Shown here piece after piece: positions 32,630 to 41,792 of a stretch of DNA of 64,000 nucleotides. The stretch covers positions 24,441 to 88,440 of the forward strand of contig JAFYXJ010000003.1 in NCBI GenBank assembly GCA_017546205.1, in the 5' to 3' direction. The position numbers and the translations under genes were made by a program. Every line of letters starts with the position of its first letter. Within the stretch, counting starts at the first letter, position 1. The notes beneath the pieces were generated by a model that saw only the letters and a list, made by a program, of their open reading frames with translations, did not search any database and was not told where the DNA came from. This DNA is from Clostridia bacterium. Lineage in GTDB: Bacteria; Bacillota; Clostridia; Monoglobales; Monoglobaceae.

Positions 32630-33538
32630 TTACTGATGTTCATCCAAAATCTGTGCGCCCTGATTGTCCGCCTCAAGCATATGAAGCGTCCAATTTTTCA
32701 TTCGTTTTGATAACACTGTATGCATTTCCCCTGAGAATGTTGCCGCCTTCTCCCGATGGACAATGGCAACAATAGTAGGTCCCGCACCGCTTAGATACAC
32801 GCCTAAGGCACCCTTATCATAGCATGCCTGAAACAGTGCATCCATATTGGGAATCAGCCTTTTCCGGTACCGTTGGTGCAGTTTATCACCAACGGCTGCA
32901 CGGATGTTTTCATATTTGCCACTCATAATACTTGCAGCAAGCAAAGCGCTTCTTCCCGTATTATACACCGCATCCCACATGGTTACAGAACGGGGAAGCA
33001 CACTTCTGGCTTTTTTGGTCTGCAGGTAAAAATCGGGGACCAACGCCGCAAACATAAGGTCCTCCTTGACCGGCGTGCTCACATACCGAATTTTACCATT
33101 TTGATTTACATTGATGCAAAATCCGCCCATCAGAGCAGGTGTCACATTATCACCATGGCCTTCAATGTCTACAGCCATAGCAAGTAGCGTATCTTTAGAC
33201 AGGGGATTCCCTGCCAGAGCATTACCCAGAAGCAAACCGGACACAATACCGGCACTGCTGCTGCCAAGACCGCGGGTAACCATGATATTATTTTCTAAAA
33301 TAAGATGCAATCCTTTCGGCGTATATCCTACTTTATCAAATACCGCTTTCATGGACTGATAGACCAGATTTTTTTCATCTTTTCTGATATACTTTCCGGT
33401 TTCATCTGTAATATCAATAACCAGTCCGCTGTCAATTTCTTCAACGGTCACATAGTTATAAAGATTGAGTGCCACCCCCATACTGTCAAAACCGGGGCCC
33501 ATATTTGCACTGGTTGCAGGGACGCGAACTTTCAGCAT
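32630..33538 (-). CDS. thrB: Homoserine kinase
   Basis: A 302-residue GHMP kinase that phosphorylates homoserine on the way to threonine. The N-terminus RVPATSANMGPGFDSMGVAL and the ATP loop TRGLGSSSAGIVSG near residue 91 are both typical, as is YLSGAGPTIVA near 253. ATG 33538 overlaps the hom stop (TGATG), so the two are coupled. No threonine synthase gene is in the window. Confidence 0.96.
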   Translation of the reverse strand: MLKVRVPATSANMGPGFDSMGVALNLYNYVTVEEIDSGLVIDITDETGKYIRKDEKNLVYQSMKAVFDKVGYTPKGLHLILENNIMVTRGLGSSSAGIVSGLLLGNALAGNPLSKDTLLAMAVDIEGHGDNVTPALMGGFCINVNQNGKIRYVSTPVKEDLMFAALVPDFYLQTKKARSVLPRSVTMWDAVYNTGRSALLAASIMSGKYENIRAAVGDKLHQRYRKRLIPNMDALFQACYDKGALGVYLSGAGPTIVAIVHREKAATFSGEMHTVLSKRMKNWTLHMLEADNQGAQILDEHQ

Positions 33539-34752
33539 CACTCTGCCACCATCCTTATAAAACCAAGAATGTCAAAAGAAGCTGCCACGGTGTTTTTCAA
33601 CACTTCAAATTCATCACCGGAAAGAACCGGTGTCAAAATCGCAAATTCACCCGAAAACTCAGGCTTGTCCACGGTAATCACCTGACATCCGCTAAACTTA
33701 GCAGTTTCCGGATTTCCGCTGACGCGAAGATAATACCGGAATTTCTGTTGATTGCTATCGAGAAGATAGCCTTCACAGCCTTCTGTCCATCCAAGGCGGA
33801 TATGGCTGTCTTTCTGTTTTGTAATTTCTATAATATCGGAAACAACTGCACTTGCAGTAGGCAGGGAACCTGCACCTCTTCCGTAGAACATCACATCACC
33901 AATGGCGTCTCCCTGAACCATAATACCGTTAAATACATCGTCAATGCCGGCAAGAGGATGGTCCTTTTTCAAAAGTGCGGGACACACGCGGGCATACACG
34001 CCATCTTTTTCCTTGGATGCCATACCAAGAAGTTTAATCACGCACCCGATTTGTTCTGCGTACGCTACATCCTGTAAGGTAATCTTGGTGATACCCTCAG
34101 TTTTAATCTCCTCGCTATTGACATATTTGCCAAATGCTAAAGATGCAAGAATTGCAATTTTCCGGCAGGTATCATGTCCTTCCACATCGGCGGTGGGATC
34201 TTTTTCTGCATAACCTTTTTCCTGAGCACCCTTAAGTGCATCATCAAAGGAGGCATTTTCTTTAATCATCTGTGTCAAGATATAGTTTGTAGTTCCATTC
34301 AGGATTCCCAGAACCGCCGTCAATTCATTGGCAGAAAGGCTGGAATACAAAGGACGGATAATAGGAATGCCGCCCCCAACACTGGCTTCAAAAAGGTAAC
34401 TTACATTCTTTTCTTTGGCAATTTCCAGAAGTTCTGTTCCATGCTTGGCAACCAGTTCCTTATTAGAAGAAACAACATGCTTGCCTGCAAGGAGCAACTG
34501 TTTTGTAAATTCATACGCAGGTTTGGTGCCACCCATAACTTCTGCCACAATTTCAATTTCTTCATCCTGAAGAATATCATTGAAATCCTTAGTAAAGCAT
34601 GTAAAAGGGCTGTCAGGAAAATCACGGAGATCAAGAATACGCTTGATCTCGATTTTTTCACCGCTGCGGCTTAAAAGTCCGTCAGGAGATTTACGGATAA
34701 TCTCACCGACGCCTCCGCCAACAACACCAAATCCCATGATTGCTATTTTCAT
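33538..34752 (-). CDS. hom: Homoserine dehydrogenase
   Basis: A 404-residue NAD(P)-dependent enzyme. The nucleotide motif IMGFGVVGGGVGE is at the N-terminus, GGTKPAYEF near residue 75, GGGIPIIRPL near 127, LNGTTNYILTQM near 149 and EKDPTADVEGHDT near 198. The catalytic lysine and aspartate regions are intact. A C-terminal extension of about 65 residues after residue 335 fits a degenerate ACT-like domain. It lies seven bases after a DUF1015 gene and precedes thrB. Confidence 0.96.
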   Translation of the reverse strand: MKIAIMGFGVVGGGVGEIIRKSPDGLLSRSGEKIEIKRILDLRDFPDSPFTCFTKDFNDILQDEEIEIVAEVMGGTKPAYEFTKQLLLAGKHVVSSNKELVAKHGTELLEIAKEKNVSYLFEASVGGGIPIIRPLYSSLSANELTAVLGILNGTTNYILTQMIKENASFDDALKGAQEKGYAEKDPTADVEGHDTCRKIAILASLAFGKYVNSEEIKTEGITKITLQDVAYAEQIGCVIKLLGMASKEKDGVYARVCPALLKKDHPLAGIDDVFNGIMVQGDAIGDVMFYGRGAGSLPTASAVVSDIIEITKQKDSHIRLGWTEGCEGYLLDSNQQKFRYYLRVSGNPETAKFSGCQVITVDKPEFSGEFAILTPVLSGDEFEVLKNTVAASFDILGFIRMVAE

Positions 34753-34759
34753 TCGTCTT

Positions 34760-36088
34760 TCATCCTTTCGTCACATCAAACTTATTGATGACAATTCCCG
34801 TAACCAGTTTCGGCCAGAAATATGTGGATTTCTGGGGCATTTTCTCATTTGCCTGTGCAACCTCTTTTATCTCCGACACCTTGGTGGGATTGATTAAAAA
34901 CGCACAGTTGAATTCACCATTCTGTACCGCACTGATTGCCTCATGGGCATCCCGTGTATACACCAGATTCTTCTGGTTTTTCATATTTTCTTCATCAATG
35001 CCAAGATACTGTTCCAAAATCAGACTGTGAAGAACGGTGACATCCAGATGACGATACGCCTCAGAACGGTCTGCAAATTTCTCATCCAAAGTACGGGTAT
35101 GTTTCAAATTCAAAAGATAATAATAATTCTGTCCGGTATAGAGGCCAAACAAGGTTTCGTCCACAGTGTTAGACAGACGGTCCGTAATAATTTCTGCGTA
35201 ATCACCCTCGGTAAAGTAGATCTTGGAAACAGTAAATTCTTCGGTCAGAAACCCGACTAAAAGCTGTTCGTCAAAATTCTCAAGTCCGCGGAGCATCCGA
35301 TGGGTGGGGAATACAAACAATCCATTGTCATCCATAGGAACCAACATCATCATCACATAATCATAATTCATAGTCCCCTCTTCAGTACCATCTTCCTGAT
35401 GCCGGAACTTACGATAATTCAATGCGGTCTCATACCGATGATGTCCATCAGCAATAAACACCTGCTTTTCTTCAAATAAAGCAGTAATCTGTGCATTCAC
35501 CGCTTCATCTTTCACAATCCAGATATTCTGCAAGATTCCATCAGCCATAAAGGAAAGATCCGGCTCTTTTGCACTTTGTGCATCCACCCAATGTGCGATG
35601 GTCTTCTCGTCATCCATATAGAGTGAATAAATCTGGCTCATATTGGATGCGGTTGTCTTCATCAAATGCAAACGGTCTTCCTTTGCTTTGGAGATGGTTT
35701 CTTCATGCGGAAGAACCACTTTTTTAGAAAACTCCTCCAACCCGACAAGGCTGATAATACCTTTTAAAGAATGGGGAGATTTTTCTTTTTCCAATGTGAA
35801 AATCTGTTCATAAATATAGATAGCAGGCTTTTCTTCAAATACAAGTTTCTGTTCCTGAATCCATTGCGTTAACAATTCAGCACTTCTGGTATATCGGTTT
35901 TCGTTCACAGTATCCTCAGAAAACTCCATACCAAAATCCAGACGAACCACATTGGAGTCATCCTTCTCGTAAAGTGCCTGCTGTTGCTCCGGAGAGATAA
36001 TATCATAGGGAGGTGCTGTCACAGCATCCAAATTAGGAAATTTCTCAGTATTATAACGAAGACCGCGAAACGGAATTACTTTTGCCAT
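34760..36088 (-). CDS. DUF1015 family protein
   Basis: A 442-residue protein. The opening VIPFRGLRYN and the following TAPPYDIISPEQQ are the DUF1015 hallmarks; later blocks are IFIADGHHRYETALNYR near residue 215 and LLNLKHTR. The conserved H-H-R suggests a metal or phosphate site. Function is not established; the family often sits beside serine or other amino acid biosynthesis genes. Here it is first in an operon with hom and thrB. ATG 36088 is preferred over 36094, which is too close to the ribosome site AAAGGA. Confidence 0.88.
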   Translation of the reverse strand: MAKVIPFRGLRYNTEKFPNLDAVTAPPYDIISPEQQQALYEKDDSNVVRLDFGMEFSEDTVNENRYTRSAELLTQWIQEQKLVFEEKPAIYIYEQIFTLEKEKSPHSLKGIISLVGLEEFSKKVVLPHEETISKAKEDRLHLMKTTASNMSQIYSLYMDDEKTIAHWVDAQSAKEPDLSFMADGILQNIWIVKDEAVNAQITALFEEKQVFIADGHHRYETALNYRKFRHQEDGTEEGTMNYDYVMMMLVPMDDNGLFVFPTHRMLRGLENFDEQLLVGFLTEEFTVSKIYFTEGDYAEIITDRLSNTVDETLFGLYTGQNYYYLLNLKHTRTLDEKFADRSEAYRHLDVTVLHSLILEQYLGIDEENMKNQKNLVYTRDAHEAISAVQNGEFNCAFLINPTKVSEIKEVAQANEKMPQKSTYFWPKLVTGIVINKFDVTKG

Positions 36089-36167
36089 ATCCATATTCCT
36101 TTCCTGTTTGATAATTTCTAATATCATAAATATACAAGGAAACACTTTCTCCAGTATATTCCTTACC

Positions 36168-36196
36168 ATAATACACTAAAACTCTTGCTAAGTCAA
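36168..36196 (-). promoter_or_regulatory. Sigma-A promoter of DUF1015-hom-thrB(-lysC)
   Basis: On the minus strand TTGACT (36191-36196), 17 bases, TATTAT (36168-36173). The leader of about 70 bases has no T-box or riboswitch pattern that I can see. Confidence 0.75.
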
Positions 36197-36302
36197 GGCG
36201 TTTTTGCCATGAAATCAGCAAAATTTACTAGAAATTTGGCAGTATGTTTCTTTGGTATTTACAAATACTAGAATTGAAAAAAACAAAAAAGGAGGATTTG
36301 TT

Positions 36303-36431
36303 ATGGGAAAATTTTCAACCGGCGTTCTCGCGGGGGCAATGCTTGGTATTGGCGTCATGCTGATTGACAAAAGAACAGTAAGAAAAATGAAGAAAATTGC
36401 ACACAAAATGCCATGCTATTTCAATCTGTAA
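36303..36431 (+). CDS. Small 42-residue membrane protein, unknown
   Basis: An ATG at 36303 with GGAGG seven bases upstream opens a 42-codon frame, followed at once by a strong terminator. The protein is MGKFSTGVLAGAMLGIGVML, then a basic tail (DKRTVRKMKKIAHK) ending PCYFNL. It has a glycine-rich amphipathic or membrane helix of the GxxxG type. I do not recognise a family with certainty. It is a stand-alone unit between two minus-strand operons. The upstream AATACTA, 17 bases after GTATG, could be a sporulation-type (sigma-F/G) promoter but this is weak. Confidence 0.7.
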   Translation: MGKFSTGVLAGAMLGIGVMLIDKRTVRKMKKIAHKMPCYFNL

Positions 36432-36435
36432 AAAA

Positions 36436-36468
36436 TAAATGCCTGTTCATAGACGAACAGGCATTTTG
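36436..36468. terminator. Bidirectional terminator after small protein and glnQ-like gene
   Basis: AAATGCCTGTTC and GAACAGGCATTT form a stem of at least 11 bp around ATAGAC, with A-rich and T-rich flanks, between convergent genes. Confidence 0.85.
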
Positions 36469-36483
36469 ACATCGTGCATATGA

Positions 36484-37224
36484 TCACAGAACTTTACGCA
36501 AAAAGTCTTTGGTTCTTTCGTTTTGAGGATTGTTGAAAATTTGCTCCGGACTTCCATCTTCCAGAATCTTACCCTCATCCATAAAGAGGATGCGGTTGGA
36601 AACCTCTTTGGCAAATCCCATCTCGTGGGTGACAACCACCATGGTCATTCCTTCTTCTGCAAGCTGTTTCATAACCGACAAAACTTCTCCAACCATTTCA
36701 GGGTCCAGTGCAGAAGTAGGTTCATCAAACAGCATCACATCCGGATTCATACAAAGGGCGCGTACAATTGCCACACGCTGTTTCTGTCCGCCGGAAAGTT
36801 GGGACGGATATGCACCCGCTCTGTCATCCAATCCAACCCTCTTAAGTAATTCCATTGCTTTCGTTTCCGCTTCTGCCTTAGATTGTTTAAGGAGTTTCAT
36901 AGGTGCAATGGTCATATTTCTCAAAATAGTCATGTGTGGAAACAGGTTGAAATGCTGGAAAACCATTCCCATTCTTTGCCGGTGGAGATTGATGTTAACC
37001 TTGGCACTCATAATATCGACACCGTCAAAAATAACCTTTCCGGAGGTCGCAGGCTCAATCATATTAAGCGACCGGAGAAAAGTGGACTTGCCTGATCCGG
37101 AAGGGCCTATTACAACTACAACCTCTCCCTTTTTAATCTCTACATTGACATTTTCAAGAGCATGAATTTTTTCTCCGTAAAATTTGCAAAGATTTTCTGT
37201 TTTAATGATAACATTATCGCTCAC
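36484..37224 (-). CDS. Polar amino acid ABC importer, ATP-binding subunit
   Basis: A 246-residue ATPase of the GlnQ/ArtM type. It shows Walker [14 protein letters not shown], the Q-loop in [12 protein letters not shown], signature [15 protein letters not shown], Walker [15 protein letters not shown] and the switch histidine VVTHEMGFA. The HFNLFPHMT and [11 protein letters not shown] phrasing is typical for polar amino acid importers. The start is GTG 37224, overlapping the permease stop by 11 bases, with AGGAGG upstream. It is last of the three-gene importer operon. Confidence 0.95.
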   Translation of the reverse strand: MSDNVIIKTENLCKFYGEKIHALENVNVEIKKGEVVVVIGPSGSGKSTFLRSLNMIEPATSGKVIFDGVDIMSAKVNINLHRQRMGMVFQHFNLFPHMTILRNMTIAPMKLLKQSKAEAETKAMELLKRVGLDDRAGAYPSQLSGGQKQRVAIVRALCMNPDVMLFDEPTSALDPEMVGEVLSVMKQLAEEGMTMVVVTHEMGFAKEVSNRILFMDEGKILEDGSPEQIFNNPQNERTKDFLRKVL

Positions 37225-37933
37225 TTTTTCTCAACCTCCTCTCCACTCTACCCAATACAAAGGTCAGGAAAGAAACAATCACCAGATAAATTGCCGCAAC
37301 CGCCAAAAGTGGCATAAACGCAGAAAATGTTCTTCCGCGGATGATATCTCCGCCTTTGGTTAAGTCTACAATGCCGACATAACCTGCAATAGAAGTTTCC
37401 TTAATCAAAGCAATCATTTCATTCAGCAAGGTAGGGAGTACTGTTTTGATAACCTGGGGAATAATCACATAAATCATAGTTTGTACATAATTAAATCCCA
37501 GAGAATTACTTGCTTCAAACTGACCTACATCGATTGACATAATTCCGCCACGGAGGATTTCAGCCACATATGCACCGGAATTGATACCAAAAGCAATGGA
37601 TGCCACCATAATGCCGTCGTTAGAAAAGGCAAAAATAATAAAATAAGCAATCAGTAATTGAACAACAACCGGAGTTCCCCGAATTACGGTCAGATAGATT
37701 TTGCATATGGAATTAACAATAAAAAAGAAACTATATCCAATTTTATTTCTTTTTTTCAAACTATCTTTAGTTTTGTCATAGGTTGTGCGAATCATTGCAA
37801 CCACGATGCCTATGACAACCCCCAGAAGTAATGCAAATACAGTAATTGTGAGAGTGTTAAGCAAACCATTAGTCAAATATTTCCAACGGTCATCCTCTAC
37901 GAAGTTTAATATAAATTGTTCTTTCAGGCTCAA
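37214..37933 (-). CDS. Polar amino acid ABC importer, permease subunit
   Basis: A 239-residue HisM/GlnP-type permease with about five helices. The N-terminus contains the family segment [16 protein letters not shown], and the EAA loop reads [21 protein letters not shown] in part. The phrase [16 protein letters not shown] is also standard. The start codon is TTG 37933 with AGGAGTGG upstream. Polar amino acid permeases usually act as homodimers, and only one permease gene is present here. Confidence 0.93.
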   Translation of the reverse strand: MSLKEQFILNFVEDDRWKYLTNGLLNTLTITVFALLLGVVIGIVVAMIRTTYDKTKDSLKKRNKIGYSFFFIVNSICKIYLTVIRGTPVVVQLLIAYFIIFAFSNDGIMVASIAFGINSGAYVAEILRGGIMSIDVGQFEASNSLGFNYVQTMIYVIIPQVIKTVLPTLLNEMIALIKETSIAGYVGIVDLTKGGDIIRGRTFSAFMPLLAVAAIYLVIVSFLTFVLGRVERRLRKSER

Positions 37934-37965
37934 TATAATCCACTCCTAAACGCTCTTAAACATCA

Positions 37966-37995
37966 TAAAAACGGCGGTGAAAAACACCGCCGTTT
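37966..37995 (-). terminator. Intra-operon hairpin between binding protein and permease genes
   Basis: On the minus strand AAACGGCGGTG and CACCGCCGTTT form a perfect 11-bp stem with loop TTTTT, followed by TTAT. It probably causes partial termination or stabilises the upstream mRNA, giving more binding protein than permease. Confidence 0.75.
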
Positions 37996-38007
37996 ATATG
38001 TAACACA

Positions 38008-38763
38008 TTATTCAGCGCTGATATACTTATCAACGATTGCCTTTACAGAACCATCAGCAATCAATTCTTCCAATGCTTTGTTTACTTTCTCAAGCAGTTC
38101 AGTGTTTTCTTTTGCAATACAAATTGCATAATCCTCAACTGCATAATCAGAATCAAGAATCTTCAATCCCTGGTTTGCTTGAACAAACGATTTTGCAGGC
38201 TCATTGTCAATAATCACACAATCAACCTTGCCGGTTTTCAGAGCTGCAACGGCATCTGCGCCCTTGTTAAAGGGGATTACCATCTCGTCGCCAAACTCAT
38301 CTGCTGCATAGATATGACCTGTGGTATCCTGCTGAACACCGATTTTCTTACCAGCCAGATCATCCAAAGTTGCAATGACAGAATCCTCGGTTACAATAAT
38401 GGACTGAATTCCGGTTGCATAAGAGGATGTGAAATCAACACTTGCTTTTCTTTCCTCAGTTACAGTCATGCCAGCCATACCCATATCGTATTTTCCGGTT
38501 TGTACGCCTGCAACGATGGAACCAAATTCTGTATCAATGATTTCCAACTTCATGCCAAGTTTTTCAGCAATCTTACCTGCGATTTCTGCATCAATACCAA
38601 CGATGGTTTCATTCTCATAGAACTCATACGGCGGGAATGCCGCATTGGTTGCCATGGTCAATGTCTCCACATCACCCGTGTTGGTCTGCTGTCCGCATCC
38701 TGCAAACAGAGAAACAATCATTACAACTGCCAATGTGAGTAAAAAAACTTTTTTCATATTCAT
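38008..38763 (-). CDS. Polar amino acid ABC importer, substrate-binding lipoprotein
   Basis: A 251-residue type II periplasmic-like binding protein. The N-terminal lipobox is LFAGC (Cys at about residue 23). The ligand-binding pattern is clear: ATNAAFPPYEFYEN, GIDAEIAGKIAEKLG, GKYDMGMAGMTVTEERK (partly) and GKKIGVQQDTTG. This set is typical for cystine, glutamine or basic amino acid binding proteins; the substrate cannot be fixed. It is first gene of the importer operon. Confidence 0.94.
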   Translation of the reverse strand: MNMKKVFLLTLAVVMIVSLFAGCGQQTNTGDVETLTMATNAAFPPYEFYENETIVGIDAEIAGKIAEKLGMKLEIIDTEFGSIVAGVQTGKYDMGMAGMTVTEERKASVDFTSSYATGIQSIIVTEDSVIATLDDLAGKKIGVQQDTTGHIYAADEFGDEMVIPFNKGADAVAALKTGKVDCVIIDNEPAKSFVQANQGLKILDSDYAVEDYAICIAKENTELLEKVNKALEELIADGSVKAIVDKYISAE

Positions 38764-38799
38764 TTCTAACTTCCTCCTTGAAAGAAATATATTTTTTTC

Positions 38800-38828
38800 A
38801 TTTTATTACAAATCCTAAAATTTGTCAA
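38800..38828 (-). promoter_or_regulatory. Sigma-A promoter of the amino acid importer
   Basis: On the minus strand TTGACA (38823-38828), 17 bases, TAAAAT (38800-38805). It lies right after the stop of the upstream aminotransferase. Confidence 0.8.
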
Positions 38829-38829
38829 T

Positions 38830-40002
38830 CTATTTCTTATTTTTGACAAATGCCTCAATACGATTCAGTGCCTCTTCAATATCCCGCACCGAATAAGCAT
38901 AGGAACAACGGATAAATCCTTCTCCGCTTTCTCCAAACGCATTTCCGGGGACGACGGCAACCTTTTTGTCATACAAAAGTGTTTCGCAAAACGCATTGGA
39001 ATCAAGGCCCGTACTCTTGATACACGGAAATGCATAAAAGGCACCTTCCGGCTCAAAACATGTCAGTCCAATATCATTGAATCCGTTTACAATCACATGC
39101 CGCCGACGGTCATATTCCTCTCTCATCATAGCAATATCGGGATCGCCGTTTTTCAAAGCCTCTATCGCCGCATGCTGAGCAAGGGTAGGTGCAGACATAA
39201 TAGCAAACTGATGAACTTTGGTCATTGCCGCAATCAAATCAGGATGACCGCATGCGTAACCAAGTCTCCATCCGGTCATTGCATAGGCTTTGGAAAAACC
39301 GCTGACCAGAACGGTCCGTTCATACATTTCCGGAATGGACGCAATAGAAACATGGCTCTCAGCTCCATAGGTAAGTTCCGCATAAATTTCATCCGCCATT
39401 ACCAGAATATCTGTGCCTTTAAGAACCTCAGCAATTTCCTCAAGATGCTGTTTCCGCATAACGCCGCCTGTGGGGTTATTGGGGAACGGCAATACCAGAA
39501 CCTTTGTTTTGGGAGTGATGGCTGCCTTTAATTCATCTGGTGTCAGCCGGAACTGATTTTCTGCCTTAGTCTCAATGGTAACCGGAACGCCCCCTGCCAG
39601 CGCAGTAATGGGCTTATAACAAACAAAACAAGGTTCCGGAATCAGAACTTCATCACCGGGTTGTAACACCGAACGCAAGAATAAATCAATTGCCTCACTT
39701 CCGCCAACTGTGACAATCACCTGAGACAAAGGGTCATAGTTCAAAGAAAATCTGCGGTTTAAGTACTTGGAAATCTCCATGCGCAATTCCTTTAAGCCGG
39801 AATTGGAAGTATAGTGGGTTTTCCCTTTTTCCAGAGAATAAATCCCCTCGTCCCGAATATGCCACGGCGTGACAAAGTCCGGTTCTCCCACCCCCAGGGA
39901 AATCGCATCTTTCATTTCTGCCGCAATGTCAAAAAAACGGCGGATGCCCGAAGGCGGAATATTGCGAACCACAGGGTTGAGCATTTCTTTCATATCTATC
40001 AT
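38830..40002 (-). CDS. Class I/II aminotransferase
   Basis: A 390-residue PLP enzyme of fold type I. It contains LGVGEPDF near residue 36, the aromatic stacking region YTSNSGLKELR, PNNPTGGVM near 175, and the PLP lysine in SGFSKAYAMTGWRLGY near 235, plus the C-terminal arginine region FIRCSYA. It resembles aspartate/aromatic (PatA-like) aminotransferases. The start overlaps the stop of the Lrp/AsnC gene (ATGA), an arrangement common for this enzyme in Clostridia, so the regulator probably controls it in response to an amino acid. Confidence 0.92.
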   Translation of the reverse strand: MIDMKEMLNPVVRNIPPSGIRRFFDIAAEMKDAISLGVGEPDFVTPWHIRDEGIYSLEKGKTHYTSNSGLKELRMEISKYLNRRFSLNYDPLSQVIVTVGGSEAIDLFLRSVLQPGDEVLIPEPCFVCYKPITALAGGVPVTIETKAENQFRLTPDELKAAITPKTKVLVLPFPNNPTGGVMRKQHLEEIAEVLKGTDILVMADEIYAELTYGAESHVSIASIPEMYERTVLVSGFSKAYAMTGWRLGYACGHPDLIAAMTKVHQFAIMSAPTLAQHAAIEALKNGDPDIAMMREEYDRRRHVIVNGFNDIGLTCFEPEGAFYAFPCIKSTGLDSNAFCETLLYDKKVAVVPGNAFGESGEGFIRCSYAYSVRDIEEALNRIEAFVKNKK

Positions 40003-40502
40003 AGAGAGATAACCTCCCGCTCATCTTTCGACGGACTTGCACAAATCACGCCGTCATATTTATACCGTTTAAGCACAAAGTGTGTGGCAGTCCCAATGAC
40101 TGATTCCATGGTTGCAAGATGCTCCGATACAAACTGCGATACCTCACGGATATTTTTGCCCTCAACCGTAATGCCGAAGTCATAACTTCCGCTCATCAGG
40201 CTAATTGCCTTTACCTCGGGATACTGGTAAATTCTCTCCGCAATACGGTCATATCCCAAGTCTCTCTGGGGTGTAACACGAAGTTCAATGTACGCAGTCA
40301 CCGCATCGGCTCCGTTGGCTTCATCCCAGTTGATACGGGCGCCATAGCCCAAAATCACGTTTCTTTTTTCCATGTCATCAATCATTTCGGCGACTTCATT
40401 CACCGAAAGATTTAACATGGTGGCAATTTGTTCCAACGATTTTCTGCAATCCTGATGCAAAAGTTCCAATACCAATGCTGCTTTTTCGTCATTATAATTC
40501 AT
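39999..40502 (-). CDS. Lrp/AsnC family transcriptional regulator
   Basis: A 167-residue regulator. The N-terminal winged helix (LVLELLHQDCRKSLEQIATM, in part, and VNEVAEMIDDMEKRNVILGY) is followed by a RAM/ligand-binding domain (AYIELRVTPQRDLGYD, then VKAISLMSGSYDFGITVEG). ATG 40502 is used since GGAGGTG stands six bases upstream. It is coupled to the following aminotransferase. Binding sites could not be picked out by eye. Confidence 0.9.
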   Translation of the reverse strand: MNYNDEKAALVLELLHQDCRKSLEQIATMLNLSVNEVAEMIDDMEKRNVILGYGARINWDEANGADAVTAYIELRVTPQRDLGYDRIAERIYQYPEVKAISLMSGSYDFGITVEGKNIREVSQFVSEHLATMESVIGTATHFVLKRYKYDGVICASPSKDEREVISL

Positions 40503-40523
40503 GAAAAACACCTCCGTTATATA

Positions 40524-41492
40524 TTAGCCAATCAATTCTGCAAAATAAGATGCAGAAATATCTTCCTGACCGGGCAATCCCTCATGTCCAAAATCAGGAT
40601 AAATTTTCATATCTTTCTCGGCTGTAATTTTATTATAAATTGCAAACTGTGTGGACGGCGGACAAACATTATCCATCAGTCCGGTAAAGAACAGAGTTTT
40701 TGCTGTAATCCTGTCCGCAAGATGCTGAAGGTCAATATAGCCCAATTTGTTAAAGACCTCCTCCTCCCGTTCGTGGCGGGGGTCGAATCTGCGGAAATAC
40801 TCTTTCAATTCCACATAGGCACGCTCTGCCATATCCATTTCCCAAATCCTCTTATAGTCAGACAAGAACGGATAAACCGGTGCCGCCATCTTGATGTAAG
40901 GAGAAAGTGCCGCACAGGCAACTGTCAGGGCACCGCCCTGAGATCCGCCCCGTGCTCCTATACGGGTTTCGTCAACTTCCTCAAGTCCTGCAACGATTTT
41001 TGCAAGCAAAGCCGTATCCAGATATACCTGACGATAATATAAATTATCAGGATCTTTATCATCCAGCCCGCGGATGATATGCCCATGATGGGTATTCCCG
41101 TCTACCGGTGTTCTGTCAGAAGACTTACCTCCCTGACCGCGACAATCCATAGCGGCAACCACAAATCCCATCTGGACATATCCTACATATCCCATCCAGT
41201 CACCTGAATTTCCAGTATATCCGTGGAAATTTAGAATCGCAGGACATTTTCCCTCCCGTTTTTCGGGAATCAAAAGTTTTGCGTATACACGTCCGCCACG
41301 AGTTCCGTTAAAATACAAATCACAGCATTTGACACCGGGAATCTTCACATCACTTTCCGTGATGGAAATCTGTGGGTCAACCGCATCCATTTCTTTCAGT
41401 GCACGCTCCCAATATGCATCAAAATCAGCGGGTTTCGGGTTTCTGCCCTGGTACTGTTTCAGTTCCGCTAAGGGCATATCAACCATCGGCAT
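40524..41492 (-). CDS. CE7-family acetyl esterase (acetylxylan / cephalosporin-C deacetylase type)
   Basis: A 322-residue alpha/beta hydrolase. The oxyanion region reads ILNFHGYTGNSGDW, the CE7 motif RGQGG is at about residue 118, the nucleophile serine is in ARGGSQGGAL near 185, and the late acid and histidine are in TGLMDNVCPPST and DFGHEG. This order (RGQ, GxSQG, HE) defines carbohydrate esterase family 7. It removes acetyl groups from small acetylated sugars in the cytoplasm; there is no signal peptide. Neighbours are not sugar genes, so its natural substrate is not evident. Confidence 0.92.
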   Translation of the reverse strand: MPMVDMPLAELKQYQGRNPKPADFDAYWERALKEMDAVDPQISITESDVKIPGVKCCDLYFNGTRGGRVYAKLLIPEKREGKCPAILNFHGYTGNSGDWMGYVGYVQMGFVVAAMDCRGQGGKSSDRTPVDGNTHHGHIIRGLDDKDPDNLYYRQVYLDTALLAKIVAGLEEVDETRIGARGGSQGGALTVACAALSPYIKMAAPVYPFLSDYKRIWEMDMAERAYVELKEYFRRFDPRHEREEEVFNKLGYIDLQHLADRITAKTLFFTGLMDNVCPPSTQFAIYNKITAEKDMKIYPDFGHEGLPGQEDISASYFAELIG

Positions 41493-41505
41493 ATGTTTAT
41501 TCCTC

Positions 41506-41766
41506 CTATTTATGGGTCACATAAAATGTGACCAGTTCTTCTAAAATTTCATCACGCTGCAGTCTGCGAATCAGACTTCTTGCGCCATCATGAGAGGTGA
41601 TATATGATGGATCGCCTGACAAAATATAGCCAACGATTTGATTGATGGGGTCATACCCTTTTTCGGTAAGCGCATTATGCACCTTAAGAAGAATTTCTCT
41701 CGGTTGCATGGGGCGTTCTGCCTTTACATCAAATTTCATAGTGTGCATCATGTTGTTATCTTCCAT
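41506..41766 (-). CDS. ireB: IreB family regulatory phosphoprotein
   Basis: An 86-residue protein of the DUF965/IreB family. The core [42 protein letters not shown] (in part) and [14 protein letters not shown] is highly conserved. IreB in Enterococcus is a substrate of the Ser/Thr kinase IreK and affects cephalosporin tolerance; here neither kinase nor phosphatase is nearby. The usual neighbours alaS and ruvX are missing. ATG 41766 follows AAGGGTGA. It lies between pheT and the esterase. Confidence 0.93.
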   Translation of the reverse strand: MEDNNMMHTMKFDVKAERPMQPREILLKVHNALTEKGYDPINQIVGYILSGDPSYITSHDGARSLIRRLQRDEILEELVTFYVTHK

Positions 41767-41792
41767 AATAATCACCCTTTCTTAAAAATTTA

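Noticed and set aside
37966..37995. End of the importer operon at this hairpin
   Set aside because: The permease and ATPase genes downstream have no promoter of their own in the short gap, and the three genes form a standard importer set, so the hairpin is taken as partial.
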